Shown here: in pieces, positions 50,975-58,692 of the stretch | How positions within the stretch are numbered: the first letter of the stretch is position 1 | Layout: each line of letters opens with the position of its first letter | Assembly: GCA_035911095.1 (NCBI GenBank) | Contig: JAMHWF010000044.1 | Coordinates: forward strand, 1 to 64,000 | Reading direction: 5' to 3' | DNA length: 64,000 nucleotides | Source of the DNA: JAMHWF01 sp035911095 | GTDB lineage: Bacteria; Pseudomonadota; Gammaproteobacteria; Burkholderiales; Burkholderiaceae_C | The notes under the pieces: model-generated | What the model saw: the letters and a program-made list of their open reading frames with translations, nothing else | Databases searched by the model: none | What the model was told of the DNA's origin: nothing | Made by a program: the position numbers and the translations under genes

Positions 50975-53493
50975 GAGTCCATTCGCTGATGCTCAAGGGC
51001 TTTCGCGGCATCCGCGACGGCATGGGGCGGGACGTGCTGGAGCTGGACTTTGAGCGCCTGGCCCCGGGCGCTACGCTGGTGGCCATCGCGGGCGCCAATG
51101 GGCGCGGCAAGACCACCGTGATGGACAACCTGCACCCCTATCTGCTGATGCCGTCACGGGCGTCGATGGGCGCACCAAGCGGCTTCTCGTACTACGAGCA
51201 TGTCGTGCTGCCGGAGAGCGAGAAGACGCTGGTGTGGGAGATGGACGGGCGGCGCTACCGATCGCAGCTGGTGATCCGGTCCGGCGGCCGGCGCCGGACC
51301 GAGGCGTATCTGTTCGCCTGGGATGAAGGGGCGTGGCGGCCCGCCGTGATCGCCGACGGTACCGTTTCGGACGGCCGCTGCGACAGCTACTCTCGTTGCG
51401 TGGAGTCGATCTGCGGCAGCGACGAGACCTTTTTCACTTCGGTGTTCGCCGCGCAGGGACGGCGCCACCTGAGCCAGTATCGCAACGCCGAGATCAAAGG
51501 GCTGCTGGCCGACCTGCTCGGCCTGGACGAGATCGGGAGGATCGGCAGCCGGGCTCAGGAGGTCGTTCGCGGCTTGAAGGCGGGTTTGAGCGCGCTGCGG
51601 ACGCGGCAGTCCGAACTCTCCGTCGAAGAAGAGAGGGCGAAGGCAGACCTCATCAGGCTGCACGGCGCCGAGCAGGCTGTGGCCGTAGCGGTGAAAGCCC
51701 AGGGTACGGCGCGGAGCGGATGCGACGCGGCCCGGCTGGCCCACGCTCGGCTACTGGCCGAGCAGTCGCAGTCGTCCGCCATCGGTGAGCAGCGCGCGCG
51801 ACTGGAAGCCCGCCTGCGCCTTGCCGAGGCGAGCCTGCAGCGATCCGAGGCCGAGGGGCAGCGACAGCAGGACGACCTGCGCGAGCGCACCGAACGCCTG
51901 GATCGGCGGGTCGCTCAGCGCATCGCAAGTGCCAAGGCGCGCCGCGAGGCAGCGGAGGTCCGGTTACGCCGGTGTGCCGCGCTTGTGGCCGACGCGTCCG
52001 ATGTCGCCCGTGCGGAGCGTCGACTGCCACTCGCCCGGCGAGTTGTCGCGGCGTGGCAGGCGCGCTTGGCGCAAGCGCGCCTCGTGGTCGAGCAAGCGGG
52101 ACGGGCGCGCGATGCGCTGAGCCACGCAAGGCAGCGGCTCGGCGCGGTCGAGCAGGCGGCGGGCCGCGCTGCGCTGCGCGCGCAGGAACTCACTCGTCGG
52201 TTCGGCCTCACCGGGTCAGTGCCATGCGCGGGTCTGCCGCTGCAAGGCCGCTGCCAGCTGCTGGGCGACGCCCGAGAAGCCGCCACCTTGATGCCATCCG
52301 CGCGCGTCGAGATCGAACGTCTGGCTGAAGAACGGGTGCAAGTGCTGCGCGACATCGAGCCGCTCGAGCGGCAGGCGGCGCAGTTGCGGAGTTCGACGGA
52401 TGCGCTTCGGGACGCTGAGCGCCGTGCCGCCACCGCGGCCGGCAGGGAGACCACCCTTGGCTCGCTGGCCGGGCGCAAGGCCGACCTGCTGCGCGCTCAG
52501 GAGGATCACGCGGCGCTGCTGGAGGAAGTGGAGGCGTTGCGGCTGGCCGAGTCGCGCGGCAAGTCGGACGATGAACGCGCCGAGCGGCGGGCCATCGCTG
52601 CCGGACGGGAAGAGTGCGCGCGGCAGCGGCAAGCCCGGCGCGAGGCGCACCGCGCCGACAGCTTCGCCATCGAACAGACGCTGGCGGCCTTGCCACCGCG
52701 ATTCGACACGCGACGGCTGGCGGACGCGGCGACGCACGTCACCGCGGCCCAGCGTCGCCTCGAGGAAGCGGAGCGCGCCCATGTCGCCGCGTTGGCAGAC
52801 GTGCTCAAGCGCCGAGCCGCTGAGGCCGAGCTTTCCCGCCACCAGGCACGGCGTTTGGTGGTCTGTGCACACATCGACCGTGTGCAGAGTCGCCTCGCCG
52901 ACTGGCTGCTGTTCGCGCGCTGCATGAGCCACGACGGCCTTATCGCGTTGGCGATCGAAGACGCAGGCCCCGCACTGTCGGGCCTGGCCAACGACCTGTT
53001 GCTGGCGTGCTACGGCGCCCGCTTCACGGTGGCGATCCGCACCCAGGTCGAAACGGCGAAGGGAGAAGCACGCGAGGGGTTCGACATCGAAGTGCACGAC
53101 AGCGAGTCGGGCGGTGGCAAAAGCGTCGCGCTGATGAGCGGCGGCGAACGGGTGTGGATCAACGAATGCCTGACACGCGCGGTGGCGCTGCACCTCGCGC
53201 AGCAGTCCGGCCGGCGCTGTATGACCCTTTTCTGCGACGAAGCCGATGGTGCGCTGGATGCCGACCGCAAGCGCATGTTCATGGCGATGAAGCGCGAGGT
53301 GCTCAAGCTCGGCGGGTACGAGCGCGAGTTCTTCGTGTCGCAGACGCCCGAGTTGACGGCCATGGCGGACGCGGTGATCGACCTCGACGAGATGGTGGTC
53401 GCAACCGAGCGGGCTTGTCACGAGAGTGTTGCCGTGAGTCTCGCGGGGAATGAGGGAAAGCCAGGCCCATCGCGGGCTGGCTTCCCCTCCTGA
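50971..53493 (+). CDS. SbcC/Rad50-like ATPase
   Basis: An 840-residue SMC-type ATPase. Walker A is GANGRGKTT (41-49), a long coiled coil runs from about 195 to 680, and the C-terminal signature MSGGERVWI and Walker B TLFCDEADGALD complete the ATPase head. At the centre of the coil, where Rad50 has its CxxC zinc hook, there is C419-x8-C428 (PCAGLPLQGRC), a possible variant hook. It holds DNA ends for the SbcD-like nuclease. ATG 50971 is fixed by the ATGA overlap. The Ser/Pro/Gly-rich last residues are unlike the rest. Confidence 0.88.
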   Translation: MRVHSLMLKGFRGIRDGMGRDVLELDFERLAPGATLVAIAGANGRGKTTVMDNLHPYLLMPSRASMGAPSGFSYYEHVVLPESEKTLVWEMDGRRYRSQLVIRSGGRRRTEAYLFAWDEGAWRPAVIADGTVSDGRCDSYSRCVESICGSDETFFTSVFAAQGRRHLSQYRNAEIKGLLADLLGLDEIGRIGSRAQEVVRGLKAGLSALRTRQSELSVEEERAKADLIRLHGAEQAVAVAVKAQGTARSGCDAARLAHARLLAEQSQSSAIGEQRARLEARLRLAEASLQRSEAEGQRQQDDLRERTERLDRRVAQRIASAKARREAAEVRLRRCAALVADASDVARAERRLPLARRVVAAWQARLAQARLVVEQAGRARDALSHARQRLGAVEQAAGRAALRAQELTRRFGLTGSVPCAGLPLQGRCQLLGDAREAATLMPSARVEIERLAEERVQVLRDIEPLERQAAQLRSSTDALRDAERRAATAAGRETTLGSLAGRKADLLRAQEDHAALLEEVEALRLAESRGKSDDERAERRAIAAGREECARQRQARREAHRADSFAIEQTLAALPPRFDTRRLADAATHVTAAQRRLEEAERAHVAALADVLKRRAAEAELSRHQARRLVVCAHIDRVQSRLADWLLFARCMSHDGLIALAIEDAGPALSGLANDLLLACYGARFTVAIRTQVETAKGEAREGFDIEVHDSESGGGKSVALMSGGERVWINECLTRAVALHLAQQSGRRCMTLFCDEADGALDADRKRMFMAMKREVLKLGGYEREFFVSQTPELTAMADAVIDLDEMVVATERACHESVAVSLAGNEGKPGPSRAGFPS

Positions 53494-53509
53494 TCGGTCG
53501 CCGCCGGCA

Positions 53510-53833
53510 TCAGCTCGACAGCACCGTCACTCGCCCGTCGAGTGCGTGTTCCACGATCCGGTTGCCGGCGCGCTGGACGCCGTCGGCGACGACGGCATCG
53601 ATCATCGAGTGCGGCACCGGGACATCGAGTTCCGCGAGCCGCCGCACGACCGTGGCGATGTCGCGCCAGTCGGCTGCCGGCTCATCCAGGCTGCTGTAGG
53701 CGGGTTCTTCGGCATCGCCCCCGGAGCCATCGTCCCAGAGTTGCAGGAAGAACTCGTTCAGCGGCCGGTCGTAGCCCATCACGACGAGCAACGGGCTTCC
53801 GGCCCGAACCTGGCGCAGATGGTGCCGGCTCAT
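53510..53833 (-). CDS. Hypothetical protein (107 aa)
   Basis: A soluble 107-residue protein (RAGSPLLVVMGYDRPLNEFF, then an acidic WDDGSGGDAEEPAYSSLDE segment, and MIDAVVADGVQRAGNRIV). Family not recognised. It overlaps the next upstream gene by 4 bp (ATGA), forming a three-gene leftward operon with the two genes to its right. Found on this element next to RadC and SbcCD-like genes, which suggests a DNA-related accessory role, but nothing in the sequence shows it. Confidence 0.7.
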   Translation of the reverse strand: MSRHHLRQVRAGSPLLVVMGYDRPLNEFFLQLWDDGSGGDAEEPAYSSLDEPAADWRDIATVVRRLAELDVPVPHSMIDAVVADGVQRAGNRIVEHALDGRVTVLSS

Positions 53834-54138
53834 GACGCTTCCTCTTGATCTTCGAAGCATTCGATGCCTTCGACCGTGGCGCCGTGCACGTCGAACTTGA
53901 GCCAGACGATCCCCGCGCGCTCGGCCAGCTCGAACAGTTGGGCGAGGTCGGCCTCCAGCGGCGTGTCGTAGCCGGGTGTGCCGACGTAGACGAAGCCACC
54001 GGTGAGCGTTGGATAGGCATTCACGGACAACTGGTCCTCCTGCAGAAGTTGGCGCGTGGCCGGTGAAAGGTGCGCGGTCGACAGTGCGACGAGGGGCTCC
54101 GCGAGCTCGCGCAGGCGGGTCAGGACAAGCTCGCTCAT
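53830..54138 (-). CDS. Hypothetical protein (102 aa), DUF5983-like by context
   Basis: A 102-residue soluble protein (LSVNAYPTLTGGFVYVGTPG, then LFELAERAGIVWLKFDVHG, ending in an acidic GIECFEDQEEAS). Small proteins with this NAYPTxxGGFVYVG pattern occur on conjugative elements; the DUF5983 assignment is a guess. It is coupled at both ends by ATGA overlaps, so it is translated together with the 54135 and 53510 genes. Confidence 0.65.
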   Translation of the reverse strand: MSELVLTRLRELAEPLVALSTAHLSPATRQLLQEDQLSVNAYPTLTGGFVYVGTPGYDTPLEADLAQLFELAERAGIVWLKFDVHGATVEGIECFEDQEEAS

Positions 54139-54314
54139 GACGCTCTCCCGGCAGGCCGGAGAGACGGGCTCGGCGGCGCTTTCGCGCGGCGGTTGAAATC
54201 GATGCCGCAATCGCGGCAGCGGTACCAGCGAAGACGGCCGAGTTGGCCGAGTGGCACGCCCCGGCCCGGGCAGACCGGGCAGGCGGGTGGTTGCGGCGAT
54301 ATGCCGGTGAACAT
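54135..54314 (-). CDS. Small zinc-ribbon protein (59 aa)
   Basis: A 59-residue protein with two Cys pairs, CPVCPGRG and CRDCG, spaced as a zinc ribbon (PVCPGRGVPLGQLGRLRWY between them). It probably binds zinc and contacts nucleic acid or protein. ATG 54314 follows AAGGAG. First gene of a three-gene overlapping leftward operon. No functional assignment possible. Confidence 0.7.
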   Translation of the reverse strand: MFTGISPQPPACPVCPGRGVPLGQLGRLRWYRCRDCGIDFNRRAKAPPSPSLRPAGRAS

Positions 54315-54402
54315 GGTGTGGCTCCTTCTTTCTCGGAAGGGGCGCTCGCCCACAAGGGCGATACGCCCCCTCGGGGTTGTCGATGGCGGCGGCTGCCGCG
54401 GG

Positions 54403-55002
54403 TCAGATCAGTCCGCGTTCGGCGAACGAAGCGCACTGGTCGCCGGCCACGACGAAGTGGTCGAGGACCCGGACGTCGACCAGCGCCAGCGCCGACTTGA
54501 GGTTCTGCGTCAGGAACTCGTCGGCACGGCTCGGCTCGGCCGAGCCGCTCGGGTGGTTGTGGGCCAGCGCCACCGCGGCGGCGTTGCGCTCCAGCGCGCT
54601 CTTGACGATCTCGCGCGGGTACACCGAGGTCTGCGTCAACGTGCCGCGGAACATCTCCACGGCACTGAGCAGCCGGTTCTGCGCATCGAGAAACAGCACG
54701 ATGAAGACTTCGTGCTGCAGGCCGGCGCAGTGCAGGCGCAGCCAGTCGCGCAGCGCCTGCGGTGAGTTCATCACCGGGCCGGCGCTCAGCTGCGCACGCA
54801 GGTCTCGCATCAGCAACTCGCGCGCGACGCCGAGCTTGTGGTCGAGCAAGGTGTCGCTCGCCTCGGTGGCGACGGCAGCGGTACCGAAGTAGGCGGACTC
54901 GAGGTCGTTCACCCGATTCGCATGCGGATGGTCCTTGGGCAGGACGGGGGCGAGCAAGGCGCCGATCAGCTCGGCGCGCGACAAGGCAGCAAGGTTCTGC
55001 AT
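54403..55002 (-). CDS. radC: RadC-family JAB-domain protein
   Basis: A 199-residue protein with a C-terminal JAB/MPN domain: HEVFIVLFLDAQNRLLSAVEMFRGTL, and the metal motif AHNHPSGSAEPS with downstream D. RadC-like proteins on mobile elements are probably metal-dependent peptidase- or nuclease-like factors; earlier claims of a DNA-repair role are not supported. It is longer than the minimal domain by 70 N-terminal residues. ATG 55002 follows GGAG with good spacing; two upstream in-frame ATGs (55014, 55023) lack one. Confidence 0.9.
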   Translation of the reverse strand: MQNLAALSRAELIGALLAPVLPKDHPHANRVNDLESAYFGTAAVATEASDTLLDHKLGVARELLMRDLRAQLSAGPVMNSPQALRDWLRLHCAGLQHEVFIVLFLDAQNRLLSAVEMFRGTLTQTSVYPREIVKSALERNAAAVALAHNHPSGSAEPSRADEFLTQNLKSALALVDVRVLDHFVVAGDQCASFAERGLI

Positions 55003-55053
55003 GGCGTTCTCCATGGGGTTCATCGAAAGGACGAACGGGAACGCCGCCCCAGC

Positions 55054-55094
55054 CGGGAACGGGTTCCCGAGCGGGTGGCGCCGCGAGGGCGCCA
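55054..55094. other. Two hairpins in the radC leader region
   Basis: CGGGAAC-GG-GTTCCCG (55054-55069) and TGGCGCC-N5-GGCGCCA (55076-55094). Neither has a U-tract. The first resembles the hairpin at 56560-56578 (GGGGAAC and GTTCCCC). Confidence 0.55.
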
Positions 55095-55446
55095 AAGGGG
55101 GCAGGTGACGACTGCTACGCCTGGCCGGGCCAGGACCTCCGGTGGGAGGGCTTGATCTCACGATCGAATGCCGCGTCAGTGTCGTCGGGGTGGCGCTCGG
55201 CGGACACCGTGGCGACGCGAGCGCCATCAGCGCGGGCCGGCGGAACAGGAGAGTTCTGCGTGGCGCCACTGCCCGGCGCCGCGTCGCGTTCCCGCAACGC
55301 GGCGCCATGTGCTACGACTCGAATCGCAGCCGGACGCGACTGGGGTCGCACTGGCGAAGAAAGTCCAACGAGAGAGTGTTTTGCGCTTGCAGCTATGCGC
55401 GGCTTGGCGCGAGCATGGCGGTGAGACCCTCGTTTGCGCGCCCGCC
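55095..55446. other. Intergenic region without a recognised gene
   Basis: 352 bp between divergent genes (radC leftward, 55447 rightward). Reading frames are Arg/Pro-rich shadows. No RNA or repeat recognised. Confidence 0.4.
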
Positions 55447-55662
55447 ATGATCCGCCTTGGAACCCACATTCGACTGACTCGGCCCGAGGCCGAACGGCTG
55501 TTCCGGCTCACTGACATCGAGCCGGTGGACATCCACACGCCCGCCGACCTTGACGCCTATGTGGTCCGCTGCAAGGCGCACTACTGGGGCCTCTCGCGCG
55601 ACACGCAGTTCCTGCACTGGCTGATCGACCAAGAGCGGGCCCGACTCGAAGTCGCGGCGTAG
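55447..55662 (+). CDS. Hypothetical protein (71 aa)
   Basis: A compact 71-residue protein (MIRLGTHIRLTRPEAERLFR, DIEPVDIHTPADLDAYV, YWGLSRDTQFLHWLIDQERA) with balanced charge and no repeats, so it looks like a real gene. Family unknown. No clear Shine-Dalgarno is visible before ATG 55447. It is convergent with the 55713 gene. Confidence 0.6.
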   Translation: MIRLGTHIRLTRPEAERLFRLTDIEPVDIHTPADLDAYVVRCKAHYWGLSRDTQFLHWLIDQERARLEVAA

Positions 55663-55712
55663 AGAAGGAAAGGGAGCCCCGAAGCACGAGGGCTTCGGGG
55701 CGGGGGGTGGCG

Positions 55713-56210
55713 TCAGGCCGTGCGCGCCGCGGCGTGCGCTGGCGCCTCGGTGTCCGGCGAAGGCTGCCGCGTGGCCTTGGGGTCGAAAGCGGCAAGGGCC
55801 TGGGCGACGTCAGCGTCGCGCCGCAGTTGCCGAACCTTCGCCGCGGCGGGTTCGCGACGCATCTCGGGCAGGCACTCGACGAGCAGATCGATCGCGCGAG
55901 AACTCTTCATCCGAAGCGCCCGCAGCGGGTCGACGACGAGCACGCGGCCAGCCTGCCGCACGAACTGTCCGATCCGCTTGTTGCGCTGCGTCCGCGCCTT
56001 GTGCGCGCGCAGCGATTCGCGGCAACTCAGGTACAGCGCGAGGTGCTCGTGCCGCGCCTGCGCGTCGGCATCGAGCTGGGCCAGCACCTCGGCGGCGATG
56101 TCGGCCTGGCCGACCTGCCGGTAGAAGCGGACCCAGGCGCGCTCTTCTTCGATTTCCACGGCCGAGCGCTTTGCCTTGCGCGGAGCCGGGTAGGGCCTGT
56201 CGTTCAACAT
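55713..56210 (-). CDS. Hypothetical protein (165 aa)
   Basis: A 165-residue helical, strongly charged protein: EEERAWVRFYRQVGQADIAA at the N-terminus, RNKRIGQFVRQAGRVLVVDP in the middle, an Ala-rich tail. It is not a known family to me. ATG 56210 follows GGAG. It could be cotranscribed with the 42-codon frame upstream. Proteins of this size and charge are common on conjugative elements, but no role can be assigned. Confidence 0.7.
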   Translation of the reverse strand: MLNDRPYPAPRKAKRSAVEIEEERAWVRFYRQVGQADIAAEVLAQLDADAQARHEHLALYLSCRESLRAHKARTQRNKRIGQFVRQAGRVLVVDPLRALRMKSSRAIDLLVECLPEMRREPAAAKVRQLRRDADVAQALAAFDPKATRQPSPDTEAPAHAAARTA

Positions 56211-56388
56211 GGGGGACTCCTTGGTCGGCGAGCGCACCGTGACCCCGAGGGGAGACGGTGGACTCCCCTGGTTGGAAGATCGCCGACGAAATCGGCATCG
56301 TTGGCGGTGGGACGCGGAGCGCGACCTATCGGCCTCGTCGGGCGAGTGTCTGGCCGTGAGACCAGGCGACTCGCCGACGAATGCACTC

Positions 56389-56517
56389 TCACGCTGCGGC
56401 AGGGCGCAGCAGGGCGGCCAGTCGCGGTGGCGGCGGGATCTGCGCGCGAACGCGTCCCGATCCTCCGAGCAGCACGCCGACGGGCCGTGGCGCTCTCGTT
56501 GCTTGGCTTGCACACAT
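56389..56517 (-). CDS. Possible 42-residue peptide
   Basis: MCASQATRAPRPVGVLLGGSG..., 42 codons with AAGGAG well spaced before the ATG. Pro/Ala/Arg-rich with no recognised motif; it may be a leader peptide. Kept because the ribosome site is strong and it lies in front of the 56210 gene on the same strand. Confidence 0.35.
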   Translation of the reverse strand: MCASQATRAPRPVGVLLGGSGRVRAQIPPPPRLAALLRPAAA

Positions 56518-56559
56518 GGCAGTTCTCCTTCGTGAAGCGAAGGGGAACGCCGCTCCCGT

Positions 56560-56578
56560 CGGGGAACATGGTTCCCCG
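56560..56578. other. GGGGAAC/GTTCCCC hairpin
   Basis: Perfect 8-bp stem CGGGGAAC-ATG-GTTCCCCG, 43 bp upstream of the 42-codon frame. It is related in sequence to the hairpin in front of radC (55054-55069), and may be a shared regulatory or RNA-processing element of the mobile DNA. Confidence 0.5.
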
Positions 56579-57075
56579 TCTGGGATGCTTCGGCCCGCGT
56601 GGGTCGAAGCGACTGGATGGCAAGCCGCACCCCGTGAGAGGTGTGGTTCGCCATGAAAAGAAGGCCCACGGTCTTTCGATCGGGGCCTTGCTCGGTGCCG
56701 GGCATCACGCTGCTTGCGCAGCGCGTGTCGGCGCTGGTGAAGCCAGCACGTCGGCGGCTTCATTCACTGGCGCTTGCACGGAGGCGGGCGCCGTTGACGG
56801 GCCGCATGGAGCGGCCTGACCGGGCAGGGCCCGGTGCTCGAGGGCGGGTAACGACCGCGACGCCAGCACGGCTGGACTTCAGCGCAGCCGAGGCTCCGGT
56901 GAAGGCTTTGCAGGCACGATGCCCACAGGTAGCGCCGCCAGTGTTGGCCGAAGGCTTTGCCGAAGCAAGGGTGCTGGTGCGGGCGTCGATGACCGCCACG
57001 CGCAAATGTGCGTCTTCGGCGGTCCTGTGACGTGGCGGAGTCGGTCGACCTCGTCAGTGACGACGGAATCGATGG
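56579..57075. other. Intergenic region without a recognised gene
   Basis: 497 bp. Frames on both strands are low-complexity and lack convincing starts or homology-like segments. Two candidates (a frame from ATG 56653 on + and one ending at 56760 on -) are not supported by any family pattern. It separates the element genes from the mercury-type module. Confidence 0.45.
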
Positions 57076-57423
57076 TCAAGCCCGCCGAAAATTCCCCTTC
57101 GTCTGAGGGCTGGCGGTCGCTTGCACGCAAGCAACACGGTCGGCCCCGTTGCCGCAGGCGCAAACGAGCCGCGCCGCCCGCCCGACGAAGCGCGCATAGA
57201 GCAGCAGCGCGAACTCGCCGGCTTCGGTCGGCGCGGTGATGTCAAGATGCACCGCGTCGGGCGTCCGATGCATGTCGCACTGCAGGAGCGCGCAGCACTG
57301 ACGTTCCTGCGCCACGAGCCGCTCGAGCTGCGCGGCGGCACCGAGGCCTTAGCGAAGGTGCAGCGTGCGGCCGTCCTGTCCATGGTGCAGCAACGCGTGG
57401 TCGGCCAGTGCTAGCGCACCGGC
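57076..57423 (-). pseudogene. Remnant of a small metal-island protein with an in-frame stop
   Basis: The minus strand encodes LALADHALLHHGQDGRTLHL, then TAA at 57349-57351, and continues in the same frame with GLGAAAQLERLVAQERQCCA and, further on, LDITAPTEAGEFALLL. The two halves join into one sensible protein of the kind found with mer genes (a ...VxxERxCCxFL... pattern), so a nonsense change appears to have broken the gene. A GTG at 57315 could still start the C-terminal part (79 residues). The N-terminus runs into the ynfA stop. Confidence 0.6.
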
Positions 57424-57731
57424 TGAAACATGATGATGCCCATGCCGAGAAGGGCCACCGCGACGCCTGCCAGGTCCCACGGTGTCGGACGCACCTGGTC
57501 AACGGCCCACAGCCACGCAAGTGCCACCCCGACGTAGACGCCACCGTAGGCCGCGTAGACGCGCCCGGCGGCAGTGGCATGCAGGGTCAGCAGCCAGGCA
57601 AAGAGCGCCAGGCTCAAGGCGGCAGGTACCAATAGCCAGACCGAGCGACCCTGTTTCAACCACAGGTAGGGCAGATAGCAGCCCACGATCTCGGCCAAGG
57701 CCGTGACGACGAACAGCAGGAAAGTCTTCAT
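57411..57731 (-). CDS. ynfA: YnfA family (UPF0060) small membrane protein
   Basis: A 106-residue, four-helix inner-membrane protein with the YnfA hallmark start LFVVTALAEIVGCYLPYLWL and AYGGVYVGVALAWLW. YnfA is an SMR-related multidrug/efflux protein; it is often found next to mercury and other metal genes on mobile DNA. Leftward, 34 bp after the GDCCVFCSYG gene is read in the same direction, so it may be part of the mer transcript, though upstream genes end 34 bp away. Confidence 0.9.
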   Translation of the reverse strand: MKTFLLFVVTALAEIVGCYLPYLWLKQGRSVWLLVPAALSLALFAWLLTLHATAAGRVYAAYGGVYVGVALAWLWAVDQVRPTPWDLAGVAVALLGMGIIMFQPVR

Positions 57732-57764
57732 CGCCCCATTCTGCCGGGGCGCATCCGCCGCGGG

Positions 57765-57977
57765 TCAACCGCAGCACGACCTGCTTGCCTGGACCGGAGG
57801 ACACTTCACCGAGCCGTAGGAGCAGAACACGCAGCAGTCGCCCGGCCGTGGCTTCAGCAGCGTCTTGCAGGCCACGCATTGGTAGAAGAACTGGCAGGCT
57901 TCGACCGGCATGGTCTCGTGCGCAACGTGGCCGCACTGCGGGCACGTCAGCGCGGACTCGACGACGAGGGTGGCCAT
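57765..57977 (-). CDS. GDCCVFCSYG-motif Cys-rich protein
   Basis: A 70-residue Cys-rich protein with two CxxC zinc-ribbon-like pairs (CPQCG, CVAC) and the diagnostic GDCCVFCSYGSVKCPP. Named after this motif, it is widespread in mer modules; its role is unknown, probably metal binding. Starts 4 bp downstream of the merP stop on the same transcript. Confidence 0.9.
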   Translation of the reverse strand: MATLVVESALTCPQCGHVAHETMPVEACQFFYQCVACKTLLKPRPGDCCVFCSYGSVKCPPVQASRSCCG

Positions 57978-57981
57978 GCGC

Positions 57982-58260
57982 CTACTTGCGGGGCGTCGAC
58001 GGAAAGCCGGCTTCGGTGGTCGCCTTCACCAGCGCAGCCACGTCGGCCTTGCCGGTCTCGAACCGGACCGTCGCGGTCTTGCGCTCGAAGTCGATCTTGG
58101 CATCGGTGACGCCGGGTACCTTCTGCAGCGACTTCTTGACCGTGATCGGGCACACGCCGCAGGTCATGTTCTGCACGTCGAGGATAGCCGTCTGCTCGCC
58201 GCCGGCCAGCACCGCGACGGGAATGACGAGAGCGAGGGTCGCGGCGAGGATCTTGCGCAT
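57982..58260 (-). CDS. merP: Periplasmic mercury-binding protein MerP
   Basis: A 92-residue exported HMA protein with signal peptide to about residue 20 and the motif NMTCGVCPITVKKSL (C34/C37). MerP binds Hg(II) in the periplasm and passes it to MerT. ATG 58260 follows GAAGG. It lies 12 bp after merT in the same operon. Confidence 0.93.
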   Translation of the reverse strand: MRKILAATLALVIPVAVLAGGEQTAILDVQNMTCGVCPITVKKSLQKVPGVTDAKIDFERKTATVRFETGKADVAALVKATTEAGFPSTPRK

Positions 58261-58272
58261 CGTGGGGTACCT

Positions 58273-58620
58273 TCAGTAGAAGAGCGGCGCCATCCATGGC
58301 ACCGCGAGCAAGCTGGCCAGGGCGACAACGACGATCCAGAACATCAGTCGTTGTCGCGTGACGATCCGCGGATCGGCGCAGGGCGCGCCGGGCTCGCAGA
58401 CCTGGGGCACGAGGTAAAGGCGGCGGAAGGCGAGCGCGACGAAGAGCAGGGTTGCGCCGATGAAGAACGGGCGCATCGGTTCCAAGGCCGCCAGGTTGGC
58501 CACCCAGGCCCCGCCGATGCCAATCAACAAAAGCACGAGTGGCCCGACGCAGCAGATCGACGCCCCGATGGCTGCCAACGCTCCCGCGACGAGCGAACCC
58601 TTGACGTTGAGCGATGCCAC
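58273..58620 (-). CDS. merT: Mercuric transport protein MerT
   Basis: A 115-residue inner-membrane protein with three helices; Cys pairs are in SICCVGPLV (C23/C24) and CEPGAPC (C75/C81), as in MerT. It takes Hg(II) from MerP into the cytoplasm, normally for reduction by MerA, which is not in this window. GTG 58620 is chosen because GGAGG lies five bases upstream; an ATG at 58638 lies too close to the promoter and lacks a ribosome site. First gene of the mer operon. Confidence 0.92.
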   Translation of the reverse strand: MASLNVKGSLVAGALAAIGASICCVGPLVLLLIGIGGAWVANLAALEPMRPFFIGATLLFVALAFRRLYLVPQVCEPGAPCADPRIVTRQRLMFWIVVVALASLLAVPWMAPLFY

Positions 58621-58650
58621 CGCGACCTCCGAACCCATGACGACGAACGC

Positions 58651-58682
58651 AGTCTAGAGTCCGTACCATGGTACGGAGTCAA
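58651..58682 (-). promoter_or_regulatory. mer promoter/operator
   Basis: Minus-strand TTGACT (-35) and TAGACT (-10) flank a 20-base spacer containing the perfect 16-bp palindrome CCGTACCATGGTACGG (58661-58676). It matches the layout of the Tn21/Tn501 mer operator, where MerR bound to the dyad activates PmerT and represses merR. Confidence 0.85.
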
Positions 58683-58692
58683 GGGGTGAGAC

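Noticed and set aside
56653..57030. Plus-strand 125-codon frame after the 56560 hairpin
   Set aside because: Composition is Arg/Ala/Pro-rich with no family-like segment and only a weak ribosome site; more likely non-coding.
58273..58638. ATG 58638 as the start of merT
   Set aside because: It would leave almost no leader after the mer -10 and has no ribosome site; GTG 58620 has GGAGG at ideal spacing and gives the usual MerT length.
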